Positions 24,375-35,413 of a DNA stretch of 64,000 nucleotides are shown piece by piece. Numbering within the stretch: the first letter of the stretch is position 1; each line of letters starts with the position of its first letter. Source of the stretch: Miscanthus floridulus (taxonomy: Eukaryota; Streptophyta; Magnoliopsida; Poales; Poaceae). The notes beneath the pieces were generated by a model. It was given only the letters and a program-made list of their open reading frames with translations. It searched no databases and had not been told where the DNA came from. A program made the translations under genes and the position numbers. The stretch lies in the NCBI RefSeq assembly GCF_019320115.1, contig NC_089581.1, positions 8,805,707 to 8,869,706 of the forward strand. The letters run 5' to 3'.

Positions 24375-25835
24375 CTAGCAGCTGTCATCCTTGTAGCGTT
24401 TAAGATATCCCACAAGCTCGTCCATGTACTGATCCTGCCGTCGCTGATCACGGAGAGCTTGCTTCAGCCTCTCCGCGTTACTCGCGAACACCTTTCCCTG
24501 TTCCTCCACCATGACGCTCCGCACCGCCGCCGCGACGCCGCAGTCTCTGCCAAACGAGCCGTCTCCCTCGTCCCTCGCCACCTCCACGCCGATGCCCCGC
24601 TCCGCCATCGTCCGTGCGATGAGGCCCTGGTCGACGACGAACGGCAGCATGACCAGCGGGCGTCCGAACACGAGGCTCTCGATGGTGGAGCCCCACCCGC
24701 AGTGCGTCAGGAACGCGCCCACCGCGGCGTGCGCGAGCACAGCCACCTGTGGCACCCACCCCGAGCACACGAGGCCGTGACCCCGTGTTCGGTCCTCGAA
24801 CCCGGCAGGCAGCAGCTCGGCCACGTCGGTGCTGGTGGGCGCGGACATGCCGCTCGGCTTCCGGAAAGCCCATAGGAAGCGGACGCCGGCGAGTTCCAGC
24901 CCCAGCGCGAGCTCGTGCAGGTTGCTGGCCGTCAGCGGCGCCTCGCTCCCAAGCGCGACGTAGATGGTGGACTTTGGTGGCTGCCTGTCCAGCCACTGAA
25001 GCACCTCGGAGCGGGCATCTGCTGAGCGGGAGCTACCGTCGCCGTCGGCAAGGTCGGGCTGCAAGAGGACCCCGGCGGGGATGGCCGGTTTATGGAAGAG
25101 ATCGGTGAGGAGCGCGAACACCCCGGGCTCGACCTCGTCGCAGCTGCGGTAGAAGGTGAAGCGGGTGCGCTCTATGATCTGCCACATGCGTTCTATGTCG
25201 GACACCCCGGATGCGTTGGGCCGGAACGCGTCGACGGCCCAGCCGGCCTCGTGGCGGCGGTAGGCGATGGCGGAAGGGAAGGACGGGCACCACCTGGGCG
25301 GCGCGGTGAAGTCTTCCAGCGTCGTGCGCGGGTGCGCGACCTGCGCCCACCGCGGCCCCAGGAACGCGATCGTGGTGGGCTGCACGATCAGGAACGCGGC
25401 GCACGGCACCCCGTGCGCCTCGGCGATCGCGGGGAGCCAGTGGTGGCAGAAGTCCATGACGATCCAGTCGGGCCTCCTGCTCCCACCGTCGTCGGCGACG
25501 GCGTCCGCGAGGAACGCCGCGAACGGGGCGGCCAGGCCGTCCACCGCCTTCTTTATGAGCTCGTTCTTCTCCGGCGGCACGTCGGCCGTGGACTCGGCGC
25601 CTTCGGGCAGGCCGTCCACGACGGGCGCGGGCAGCGCCACGAGGCGCACGCGGGGCGACAGGTCCGCCGGCACGGGCGGGAGCCTGGCGACGTTCCTCGG
25701 CGTGGAGAGGACAGTGACGGCGTGGCCCCGCACCGCCAGGCGCTTGGCGAGCTCCAGGTACGGGATCATGTGGCCGAACGCCAACCACGGGAACAGCACC
25801 ACGTTCAGCTTCGTGCTGGCTGCCGCTTCATCCAT
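24375..25835 (-). CDS. UDP-glycosyltransferase, UGT91-like (single exon, 486 aa)
   Basis: This family-1 glycosyltransferase transfers a sugar from a UDP-sugar to a small acceptor in the cytosol. Numbering is from ATG 25835, which has a good context (A at -3, G at +4); the open frame extends eight codons upstream but begins with TTG, so the ATG is preferred. The N-terminal fold has FPWLAFGHMIPYLEL with the catalytic His22 and a candidate partner Asp128 in MDFCHHW. The C-terminal plant PSPG box is complete at 360-403: it starts WVPQ, contains THCGWGS, and ends DQ. The CGWG form and overall pattern match grass UGT91 proteins, which include sugar-on-sugar transferases (anthocyanidin glucoside rhamnosyltransferase-like, steviol glucosyltransferase-like). 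Donor and acceptor cannot be read from the sequence. The frame is intact, GC-rich and of family length, so it is likely functional. A Copia element sits 200 bp upstream. Confidence 0.93.
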   Translation of the reverse strand: MDEAAASTKLNVVLFPWLAFGHMIPYLELAKRLAVRGHAVTVLSTPRNVARLPPVPADLSPRVRLVALPAPVVDGLPEGAESTADVPPEKNELIKKAVDGLAAPFAAFLADAVADDGGSRRPDWIVMDFCHHWLPAIAEAHGVPCAAFLIVQPTTIAFLGPRWAQVAHPRTTLEDFTAPPRWCPSFPSAIAYRRHEAGWAVDAFRPNASGVSDIERMWQIIERTRFTFYRSCDEVEPGVFALLTDLFHKPAIPAGVLLQPDLADGDGSSRSADARSEVLQWLDRQPPKSTIYVALGSEAPLTASNLHELALGLELAGVRFLWAFRKPSGMSAPTSTDVAELLPAGFEDRTRGHGLVCSGWVPQVAVLAHAAVGAFLTHCGWGSTIESLVFGRPLVMLPFVVDQGLIARTMAERGIGVEVARDEGDGSFGRDCGVAAAVRSVMVEEQGKVFASNAERLKQALRDQRRQDQYMDELVGYLKRYKDDSC

Positions 25836-26035
25836 CTTCGATTCTTCGTGCTTGAGCAAAGCTGCAAAAGCTGAAATGTGTGTAAATCATGAGGGTTTGG
25901 ACTTTTGGTGGGGTTTAAAGGGACTGTAAATAAATAATAAAATACAGAAGTGGTTGATACATCGCTCTAGTTGTCGCCTTTCAGCATTTGCATAACATCT
26001 CGCGCTACACGTGGCCTCGTATTTTAACTTCAAAT
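25836..26035 (-). promoter_or_regulatory. Residual proximal promoter and 5' UTR of the UGT gene
   Basis: Only 200 bp separate the UGT start codon from the Copia target duplication at 26031-26035. The stretch is AT-rich toward its upstream end (TTTATTATTTATTTAC on the minus strand near 25928-25943). No consensus TATA box is certain. Confidence 0.4.
26031..26035. other. Target-site duplication CAAAT (left)
   Basis: It matches 32805-32809 exactly. Confidence 0.92.
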
Positions 26036-26548
26036 TGTCGATACTTATAGCATCGCTAGGAGCATAGACCTAGTCGGGTACTTGCTATTGAATAGAATCA
26101 TGAATCCTAAAACATCTACTAGTGCAGTAAAAATAGATAATACGAGAGAAAGGGAGCGGTAGAAGATGGACGTGTCAAACCTGACACCGCAGTGGAGGAG
26201 AATCCGCTCGCGTCCGCCATGCAGTCAGTGTCTGCGCTAGGCTAGCGATGGTTCGAGAAGACGGGTGGCGGCGCAGTGCAGTGGTCGCGATGACGCAGTC
26301 CGGTGGCGGCGTGGCTGGTGGCTTCCCATCACTGGTTGCGCGCCATCTAGATCGGGTTTAGGGTTTATCGGTGGGGAGCTCGGCTCAGGCGAACCTCGTG
26401 ACTTGAGTCGCCGGCCCCCACCTCTATTTATTGCACAGTGTGACAGGGGCTCTCCAGCCATAGTGGGCTGGACGCTCCCGATCAGGGCACGGATCAAAGG
26501 TCCAACTGGACCATTGGGCCCAGTGTGGGATTGAAGATCAATCTAGCA
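26036..26548 (-). repeat. Copia 3' LTR
   Basis: It is 513 bp. On the minus strand it begins TGCTAGATTGATC, with a purine tract (AAGGGAAAGAT) just upstream. A TATA-like AATAAATAG lies at 26424-26432 on the minus strand, which reads toward the UGT gene. Confidence 0.92.
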
Positions 26549-26739
26549 ATCTTTCCCTTGATCTCCTGCCATCTTTCAATTTCATATCATTTACTTTTGT
26601 TCATTCCATTACAGATTAGCGCATAGAGCATGTTTCATCGTCACGGTCAATTGCCGATAGATTTAACAGCTACAACACACGGCTCTGTTCTGAAATAGAT
26701 ACCTAACTTTTGGGTCTTCTTTTGTCCAGGAATTATAGG

Positions 26740-29700
26740 CTTTCCCTTAAACCCATGCCGACTACATGTTCCCTGAACACGTTGGTGGTAAGCCTTTTGT
26801 AAGCGGATCCGTGAGCATCTTTTCGGTACTTATATGCTCAAGACTTATGATATGATTCCGGGCTTTATCTTTCACAACATAATACTTTATGTCAATGTGT
26901 TTGGCAGCACCACTTGACTTATTGTTGTGAGCATACTGTACTGTCGGATTATTATCGCAATATAACTTAAGTGGTCTATAGATGTCGTCAACCACCTTCA
27001 AACCGGGTATAAACTTCTTTAGCCAGTTCACCTGCCCCGTTGCCTCATAACACGCTACAAACTCGGTATACATTGTGGACGATATAATAATGGTTTGCTT
27101 TGAGCTTTTTCATGAAATAGCTCCCCTGCGAGAGTGAATACATATCCAGATATAGATTTTTTATCATTTCCCGCATAATCAAAATATGAATATCCCACTA
27201 TATGGAGTGAATCAGATCTTCTATACGTCATCATGAGGCATTTCGTTCCTTGTAAATAACGTAAGACTTTGTTTACTAATTTTTAGTATTCTGTTTCAGA
27301 ATTGCTCTAAAATCTGCCAAGTAATCCGGTAATAAATGCCAAGTCAGGGCGCGTACATACTTGAGTATATTACAAGCTTCCGACAGCCGCTTTCATTTGA
27401 TCGATCTCATATAGGTTCCTGGGGCATTGGAAATTCTCATATCTCTCCCCCTTGACTATAGGAGCAGGTGAGGGACTATATTTGTGCATACTGAATTTCT
27501 TTAAGATTCTTTCTATGTATGCTTTTTGTGATAGTCCTAATACCCATTTACTTCTATCTCGGTGAATCTCAATCCCTAGAGCGAAAGAGGCTTCACCAAG
27601 ATCTTTCATATCAAATTTTGATGATAAAAACTTCTTTGTCTCCAGTAGTAGACTGACATCACTACTAGCAAGTAAGATATCGTCCACATACAGGACAAGG
27701 AAGATAAACTTCCCATTCATAAACTTTGCATAGACACAATTGTCCTCAATATTCTCTTTAAACCCAAAATTTCTTATTGTCTGATCAAACTTCAAGTATA
27801 CTGTATTGAAGCTTGTTTTAATCCATAAATAAATTTCTTTAGGCGACATCCCATTTGTTATTTTCCTTCCATAACAAAATCTTTTTGGTTGTGCTATGTA
27901 AACATTTTCCCCCAAATCTTCGTTGAGAAATATCGTCTTTACATTCATATAATGTAATTATAAATCATAATGTGCCACTAATGCCATTATAATTTTGAAG
28001 GAATACTTACATGAGACTAGAGCAAATGTCTCATTGTAATCAATCATTTCTCTTTACGTAAAGCCTTTTACCATAAGTCGTGCTTTATATCTCTCTATAT
28101 TTCCTTGAGAGTCAAGTTTTGTTTTATAGACCCATTTACAGTCTACTGTTTTGGCTCCTTTAGAAATTATTTTTAAGTCTCAAACTTTATTGGCATTCAT
28201 AGATTTTATTTCATCTTCCATGGCCTCAAGCCACTTTGATGAATGATCACTTCTCATGGCTTCTTCAAATAAGATGGGATCATCCTCTATTTAAAATTCC
28301 TCAGTGTTGTATACTTCATAGTCAGCAGGAATAGCTAATTTTCTAACTCTTTGAGACCTTCTAGGGGCCTCCACATTTGGCACATCTTCTGTTTGAGGCT
28401 GTTGTTGCTCCCCCTCATGTGTGGCAATAGGTTCTACAGGATCCTGAAGAACAGGTTCCTCATTGTCATTCATTGTTGCCACAGGCGGAATAACAACAGA
28501 TGCTGGCACTACAATATCTTGCACTGTCGGTGCAGCGACAGTAGGTAGTAAGAAAAATGACTCATGAATCATTGGAGTGGGCGCATACACCCACTTCTCT
28601 TTAAGGTCAATTTCTCGAGCTACCATGATTCCCCTCATTATTTCATCCTCTAGGAAGACGACGTGTCTCGTTTCCACAAACTTTATATGTCTATCTGGAC
28701 AGTAGAAACAAAAACTTTTTGACTTTTCTAGGTAGCCAATTAAATGATAACTTACTATTTTGGGATCTAGCTTCCTAATGTTTGGGTTAAATACTTTAGC
28801 CTCAGCAAGACTCCCCCACACACATAAGTGGTTTAGTGAGGGTACTTTTCCTGTCCATATCTCATATGGTGTTTTGGGCACCGACTGACTTGGTACTCTA
28901 TTGAGAATATGAATGACGGTTTTTAATGCCTCCATCCACAGGCTCAACGGTAAGGTGGAGTAACTTATCATACTGCGCACCATATCCATCAGGGTACGAT
29001 TGCGTCTTTCAGCTACTCCATTCTGTAGAGGGTCGCCCGATGTAGAATACTAGGCTACTATGCCATTCTCCTATAAGAATCTTGCAAAAGGTCCAGAAAC
29101 TTGGCCATATGGGGTATGCCGACTATAGTACTCCCCCCACGGTTGGACCTGACTATCTTGATCTTTAAATTGTGTTAGTTTTCAACTTCTGCCTTAAATA
29201 TCTTAAATTTATCCAACGCTTCTGTTCTTTCTTTGATTGGATAAATATATCCATAACGGGAGTAATCATCTTTGAATATTATGAACGAATCATAACCATC
29301 CACACTCTTTATAGGAAATAGACCACAGATGTCTGTGTGAATAATCTGTAAAATTCATGCACTTTGTTTGACATCTTTCTTAATTTTCTTTGTATACTTT
29401 CCTTTTACGTATTCTCTGTATTGTTCTAAATCTGAAAGCTCTAATAGAGGAAGAATATCATTCTTAACTAGTCTTTCTATTCTTCATCCTCGAAATATGG
29501 CCTAAACGACAGTGCCATAATTTTGACAACGCATCATGAGCTATCTTTCATTTTCTGTTTACATCCGCAGACGAGGATACATTCTCATTGTCGCACGTAA
29601 CGTTCCCATCATCACATACAATATTCACATTATCACGTAGTGATAACAAATAAAGCTCATTTTGTAAGATAGCAAGACCAACACATGCATTATTAAATGT

Positions 29701-30895
29701 TATCTTACATTTGCCATTTCCAAATTGGTAATCATATCTATCATTGTCTAAGCATGAAACACTAATCAAGTTTCTCTATAAAGAGAGAACATAAAGTACA
29801 CCTCTAAGTAAAAGTGTGAAACCATCAGTAAGCTCTAGAGAAAGATCACCAACTGCTTCAACATCTGCTCGGACTCTATTTATAACTTTAACGTGTCTTT
29901 CGTTTCTTTGCATAGTCCTCGTCGAACGGAATCCCTGTAAAGAATTAGCAACATGAACAGTTGCACCTAAGTCAATCCACCAAGTAGATTTTGAATACTG
30001 TACATACAGGGATTTATTTATGAACGTAATAATGTTCTCATCTTTCTTTGCCATAATCATATTTAAGTAGTCGGGACAATCTTTCTTATAATGTCTCGTT
30101 TTCTTGCAATAGAGACACTGGTCTTTCTCTATAGTGAACTTGTTCTGCTGAGGCTGATGCAACATGTGACCTTTTTCCTTTGGCTTTGAGGAGTTAGCAT
30201 TATTATTCTTTTTCTTGTTGTCTTTCACATAACTGATAGTGCCACCATTGGCAGCTTTTATTCTCTCCTCCTCTTGCACACACATAGCCATGAGCCTCTC
30301 TAAGTCCCACTTCTTGAGCTGTATGTTGTAATTGGCCACAAATATGTCAAATTTCTTTGGCAAGGAAACAAAAATCAGATGAATAAGGAACTCTTCTTTG
30401 AGAGCCAGATCTATTGGTTTTAGCTTGGATACCAAATTGCTCTCATCCTTAGTATGTGCTCTCTTATGCCACCATTTCCAGAGTATCTCTCTGTCACCAG
30501 CTGCTTTATCAGTTGGGTAGCATATGTCTTTGAAGAGCCAGTGAACTGACTCTTTATTCTATTAAGGTACTCGGTGATGGTGTCACACTCTGTGATAGAG
30601 CCTACAATTGCAGGCTCAATTGTGTTTTTTATCACAGCCAAACATTTTTATTGATAGTGACCCACTTCCTATGCTCAAGGTCATAGAACATCCTTTGGGA
30701 TATAAAATCCCTCTCTCTTGTTGCCCAAGCAGCATCAGCCTCGTTTGTCTCCCTCACCGATGCCACAGACTTAGTGGAACACGGTGAGGTGACTACACAG
30801 TCCACCTCAGCCAAGATGAAGGCCAGATCAATCTTTTTCTTCTACTCCGTATAGTTATCACCTTTGAGAGTGGGGATCTCTTTGATACAACCCAT
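26740..30895 (-). pseudogene. Copia gag-pol (decayed)
   Basis: Gag starts at ATG 30895 with MGCIKEIPTLKGDNY, followed by an early stop where a Trp codon would fit. It continues in pieces at 30814-29776 and has a zinc knuckle CLYCKKTRHYKKDC (CX2CX4HX4C) near 30085-30125. Protease shows WWIDLGAT near 29965, with Leu where the Copia active site normally has Ser, so it would be inactive. Integrase remnants cover about 29540-28290, including the [16 protein letters not shown]-terminal block. RT is at 27948-27370 with LYVDDILLAS, and RNase H at 27073-26762 with KHIDIKYYVV and TDPLTKGL. The order gag-PR-IN-RT-RH is diagnostic of Copia. Multiple stops and frameshifts rule out function. The lineage within Copia was not resolved. 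Confidence 0.92.
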
Positions 30896-32296
30896 TAAGT
30901 TGTATCCGCCTAAAAATATAATTCATATAGAGTAGAACATAAATATTAATAATAACAATTGCATACCTTAGTTTCAACGTTGATCAAAATTAAAACATAC
31001 AATTATCCTCTACACTAATTCTACATCACCGTTGGACAGAAATAGAATTAATACATGACAAAAAACCATAAATAACATCATAATATTGTTATTAATCAAC
31101 GTTGGTCAGAATAATAACAATATTATAATGAATTAAAAACATATCCATTTTTTCAAAATTAAATTCTCCCATTGGTTAGAATTTAATAATAAAAATAGCA
31201 ATTTTAAATACGCAGCGAAAAAAATAATTCAATTTAATGAATTTTACCCATAGGATAATTCTCTTTTCTATTTACTTTAAGCCTTTATCCATTTTTTAGG
31301 AAATAAACATTTACTGGAAAAAGAAAAAACAAAAATTGATTCAAAATGAACACTGTTTTTTAGCCCAGCCCGCAAAATGGCCCGGTCCTCTCTACTTGCA
31401 CGCGCGCTGTGCTTCCCACGCCGCAACCTGGGCCTGGGCCGCCAAAGCCGTGCGGCCACGCGCGCCCACCTAGGTCGATCGCTGGCCCGATCAATCTGCA
31501 CCGTTCATCTTAATCCGACGGCCACGCGCGCGTTTCGCTCGAAATAACAGCCGATGTTGCATCGCCCCCAGGGAAACCCTAATTCATTCTGTGCTAGCCT
31601 TTCTCTCTCTATGCCTCTCTCCGTTCTCTCCTGAGCACAGCAGCACCGAGCAGCCGAGCGATGAGCGACAGCCATGGCGCCGTCATCGGCCCCCTCATCG
31701 GCATGAGCGCTCCCCAGCGGGTGAGCATGGCCGCTGTCGAGCGGTCTAGGCGGCGGTGTCCTGATCCCCTCCAAAACCCTAGATCTGACCCGACCTTCAT
31801 CTCCTCCTTCTCTGTCTCGAAGACGATGATGGCGCCATCGTCGGCCCTCTCGTTGGCGCACACGCTCCCTAGTGGGTGAACGCGCCGCCGTCGAGCGGCC
31901 TGGCCACAGCGCCCATTTCCCCAGCACTCGCCCGCGCGCCGACGCGGCGACAGCACGGTGCGGCGGTGAGGTAGGCCTCTTCCCCTTCCCCTTTTCTTTT
32001 CTTTGATTTTCCTTTCTTTTTTTCTCAGATCTATCCGATTTAGGGTTGGGGATGGGGTTAGGATCGAGATTAGGGTTTGGTTAGGGTTAGGGTTTCGTTC
32101 ACTGTTCATCTTTTCCCGAATTGATTTCGGGTTAAGGGTTTGGTTTCGAGTGCACTTGAAGCCGAGCCCTCCTTCTCTTCTATCTTTTTTCCAGTTAGGG
32201 TTAGGCTTAGGAAAACTCTCTTCTTTTCTCAGATTCGAACGGATCTACACTGTGTTTAATCGTTCACCCATTCTAGATCTAAAACCCTAAAAACCG
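30896..32296 (-). other. Copia 5' leader, unusually long and GC-rich in part
   Basis: The leader between primer site and gag is about 1.4 kb. The gag-proximal half (30900-31300) is AT-rich. The middle (31350-32000) is GC-rich and holds two imperfect copies of an about 155-bp unit (starts near 31681 and 31836, sharing a TCGGCC(C/T)CTC core and GTCGAGCGG). The LTR-proximal part (32036-32285) has several TTTAGGG/TTAGGG words. Overlapping frames of 60-166 codons on both strands have no recognisable domain. Confidence 0.6.
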
Positions 32297-32310
32297 TGGC
32301 TCTGATACCA
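32297..32310 (-). other. Copia primer-binding site (initiator Met tRNA)
   Basis: On the minus strand, right after the LTR end, the sequence TGGTATCAGAGCCA is complementary to the 3' end of plant initiator tRNA-Met, the standard Copia primer. Confidence 0.92.
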
Positions 32311-32311
32311 T

Positions 32312-32804
32312 TGTTGATACTTATAGGATCACTAGGAGTATAGATCTAACGGGGTACTTGCTGTTGAATAGAATCATGAATCTTAGAACATCTACTAGTG
32401 CAGTAACAGTAGTTAATACTAGAGAAAGGGAGGGGTAGAAGATGGACGTGTCAAACCTGACACCGCAGTGGAGGAGGATCCGCTCGCGTCCACCATGGAG
32501 TCGGTGTCTGCGCTAGGGCAGCGACGGTCGAGGAAGACAGGTGGCGGCGCAGTGCAGTGGTTGTGGTGACGCAGTCCGGTGGCGGCGCGGCTGGTGGCTT
32601 CCCGTTACTAGCTGCGCGCCCTCTAGATGGGGAGCTCGGCTCAGGCAAACCTCATGACTTGAGCCGTCGGTCCCCACCTCTATTTATTACGCAGTGTGAC
32701 ATGGGCCCTCCAGCCATAGTGGGCTGGACGCTCCCGATCAGGGCGCGGATCAAAGGCCAAACTGGACCGTTGGGCCCAATTTAGAATTGAAGATCAATCT
32801 AACA
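32312..32804 (-). repeat. Copia 5' LTR
   Basis: It is 493 bp with TGTTAG...CAACA ends and is homologous to 26036-26548 over its length. Confidence 0.93.
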
Positions 32805-32809
32805 CAAAT
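32805..32809. other. Target-site duplication CAAAT (right)
   Basis: It matches 26031-26035 exactly. Confidence 0.92.
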
Positions 32810-33344
32810 ATGAATTTATGGCCGTGGCTTTGTAGGGCTCGTGCCTCGTGGCTTTGAAAAGCGCAAGCGGTTTGTAAACTGAAAACAAGGTCTGGAGCTG
32901 TTGCAGATGAAGTTCACTATCGGTCTCAGATCTTCAGCATGTTTCACAGTCACATTGGTGTCCAAGTCCAAGCCTTCCAAGGTTCAGGCACACAGCCCCT
33001 GCTCGCGCAGCCGATTCGCCGGTGCGCCGCCGCCGCCTGCTCCATAGGCCGCAGTGCCTTCCCGCCTGGAATGAAGCGCAGAAGACGGCCCATTCAATCT
33101 CATTGGACCTCGCCATACTCTGAAGAAGACGCATGGTCGGCCCAGCGCATCATACAAACGGCGGTTCTTCCTGTAGGCCCAGAACGGCTTGCATGAGGGC
33201 CCGGGTTCTGTTTGGGCCACGGTTGCTGTGGAGACGAGACGGAAGGGGGGACCAGAGAGCAGTCCACATCGCGCCGCTTGGCCTGCCGCTGAACGCTGAT
33301 AGTGCTGTGGCTGTGCCGCCGCGTGGCCGTTTGTCGCTGTTCCA
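32810..33344. other. No gene recognised
   Basis: Short overlapping open frames on both strands at 32934-33366 have no motifs. No RNA gene or terminus was seen. Confidence 0.4.
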
Positions 33345-33660
33345 TCAAATATTTAGATATATTCACGAGGGGTTTATCCCTCTTAAATTTTATAGTCGTT
33401 GTTTCATCGAATATTTAGATATATGAATGTAGTATTAAATATAAACTAATTACGAAACTAATTACATAGTTTACGACTAATTTACGAGACGAATCTTTTG
33501 AGCCTAATTAGTCTTTGATTTGACAATGTTTTACTACAGTAAACATGTGCTAATGACGAATTAATTAGGCTTAAAAAAATTCGTCTCGTGGAGTACTGAC
33601 GGATTATGTAATTTATTTTTTTTATTAATATTCGAATACCCTATACAACATCCTCCCGAC
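33345..33660. mobile_element. MITE with long inverted arms
   Basis: Left arm 33478-33510 (TTACGAGACGAATC...GCCTAATTA) pairs with right arm 33562-33592 (TAATTAGGCTT...TTCGTCTCGTG). The pairing extends outward (ATTACATAGT against ATTATGTAAT), so the unit folds into a long hairpin. The internal words match a MITE family very common in grass genes, but the outer termini are degenerate. Confidence 0.7.
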
Positions 33661-34310
33661 ACAAACATCCCCTTAGTTTAGTCTTGAGGTCCAGGTTTCA
33701 CTATACACGATTCAAAAAAAAAAGGTTTCATTACACATCCATGTAGTCCTTTACTCCGGTCTCCGGGTGTCCGGCCACCTGGCCATACTCATTGGCAGGA
33801 CGTGTAGGCCGACAAGACAGTACTCAGGAGATAAACTTGCCGGGCGCCTGCGTGTTTTTCTCTTTTCTCTTTTCTCTTCGAAAATAAAACAATGAACAAG
33901 TGGTGGACATGCGATGTTCGTAAATTTCCGTATTTTTCTCTTAGGCTAAATCAATCGGCAGTGATAATCCACAATCGTATACGATCGTTTTAGCCTAACA
34001 AACAGGCTGATTATCTGCGGTCCTGTACCTGGTCTGGCCACGTAGGATTTTTTTTATGCGAAACAAAGAGAGAGTGGGGAGAGAAAAATGTCGTAGTTTT
34101 ATAAAAACAACCACCTCATGAACTAAATTTCAGAATTATAAGACAACACCTTTTATATGAGCTATGGTTGCAACTCACAACTCTACTTTTATTTAATGCA
34201 TAAATTAAGAAATTTGTGAGTTACCATGACATAACTGAAAGAAACAACCATTGCACATGTTATCCATTAAGTTGTCTTAAAATTATGTAGCACAACATAA
34301 GACGACTTAT
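33661..34310. other. Intergenic, no gene recognised
   Basis: A small perfect inverted repeat, TTAGGCTAAA at 33941-33950 and TTTAGCCTAA at 33989-33998, is the only structure noted. Confidence 0.4.
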
Positions 34311-34404
34311 TCTCTCTATCCAAAATAGAAGACGTTCTTGGTTACTCTCTCTGTCCAAAATAGAAGACGTTCTTGGTTACTCTCTCTGTCCAAAATAGAA
34401 TACG
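34311..34404. repeat. 35-bp tandem repeat, 2.7 copies, derived from a MITE terminus
   Basis: Units start at 34311, 34346 and 34381. Each begins TCTCTCTGTCCAAAATAGAA (one base differs in the first). The third copy runs into the Stowaway-like element, so the repeat is a duplicated terminal inverted repeat region. Confidence 0.85.
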
Positions 34405-35411
34405 TTTACAAGTCAACATTTTTAAAAATTTAACCAATCATGTATAAAAATCATTAATATTTATCTATATCTATATCTATACCTAATAATAAAGAGGCAA
34501 AATTTCTCTCCACCTATTTTTTTGTCCGGTCATTTCTTAACTTTGTGTCGTGGAAAACCACCTATAGCCCTTGTTTCTGTATAACTAGGAATCATAATCC
34601 AATTAGATCTTTTCGATTTTGGGTGAATAGAAATCTTAATCAGATAGAAAAAATATAATAATATGGAAAACTAGAAATCTTGATCTAATTAGATCTCTCC
34701 AATTTCGAGTAACCGGAATATAAATCTTAATCTAAATGCAAAAAATATAAGAATAGAATTTTAATAAAGAGGAAAGAAGCGTAGAATTTCTTTGTTTCGT
34801 CTCTTTTCTGTTCTTTTTTTTACTTTTCCGGTTTATCCGTTTTTAATTGCTCCGAGTACGTGTTGCTTTATGTTTATTTGAACGCTTTTCGCTTGGCTCC
34901 GAATATGTTCTGTTTTTTTCTTTTCTAGAGTACATTTCAATTTTTGTTATGACTTTTTTCTACTTAATTGGTTTCGAGTATGCTCAGATTTTTTTTCTCA
35001 TGGATGTTTTACCCTAGCTCAACTTTTTTTTTATTTTGTTTTCATTGTTTTCTCCACCTGGTTTTTTTTCGTGTTCTAATAAATATAATAAGGGTAAAAA
35101 CAAACAATAAATAAGAGATTACAACCATTTTAATCTTTGACTCGTTAAGAAACAAAGATTTTTACCACTAATTAATTTAATTTTTGACTCAAACTCATGA
35201 TTCGTCCTATAACTCACTACGTATTGGATGCCGTTGCAACGCACGGATATGTTTGCTAGTAATATATAATTAGTATCATTAGATAGATTGTTGAATATAC
35301 TTTCGTAATAAACCTATTTAGAGATATAAATGTTGCACGTATTTTTTATGAATATAATTAAAATTGAAAAGTTTGACCTACACACGTCTAGTAATGTCTT
35401 TCTTTAGGGAG
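34380..35411. mobile_element. Stowaway-like (Mariner) MITE split by a Helitron
   Basis: It has TA target duplications at 34378-34379 and 35412-35413, a left end CTCTCTCTGTCC and a right end ...CTTTAGGGAG. The internal AT-rich sequence is continuous when the Helitron at 34476-35259 is removed, leaving about 248 bp. Confidence 0.65.
34476..35259 (+). mobile_element. Non-autonomous Helitron (784 bp)
   Basis: It begins TCTATACCTAATAATAAAG after an A (34475) and ends ...TTTGCTAG before a T (35260), consistent with A/T insertion, a 5' TC and a 3' CTAG. A short hairpin CCGTTGCAACGCACGG at 35231-35246 sits about 13 bp before the 3' end. No Rep/helicase ORF is present. Confidence 0.75.
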
Positions 35412-35413
35412 TA

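Larger units (their letters stand above)
26036..32804 (-). mobile_element. Complete but decayed Copia element, minus strand
   Basis: Both LTRs, a primer-binding site matching initiator tRNA-Met, gag-pol remnants and a perfect 5-bp duplication CAAAT (26031-26035 and 32805-32809) define a full insertion. The 5' LTR is on the right (32312-32804, 493 bp) and the 3' LTR on the left (26036-26548, 513 bp). The difference is a roughly 20-bp segment present near 26350-26370 of the left copy only. The termini are TGTTAG...CAACA on the right and slightly mutated on the left. Gag-pol is broken in many places. Confidence 0.95.

Noticed and set aside
25836..25859. Upstream extension of the UGT reading frame
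   Set aside because: Its first codon is TTG; the ATG at 25835 has a good context and gives normal family length.
24459..25929. Large frames on both strands overlapping the UGT gene
   Set aside because: Shadows of the GC-rich UGT coding sequence, which alone has family motifs.
31505..32109. Frames of 140-166 codons in the Copia leader
   Set aside because: No domain; caused by GC-rich duplicated sequence on both strands.
32041..32215. Interstitial telomere
   Set aside because: Only short, degenerate TTTAGGG words inside a retrotransposon leader, not a true array.
34311..34404. Regular repeats resembling a CRISPR array
   Set aside because: Direct tandem units without spacers in a plant genome; explained by duplication of a MITE end.
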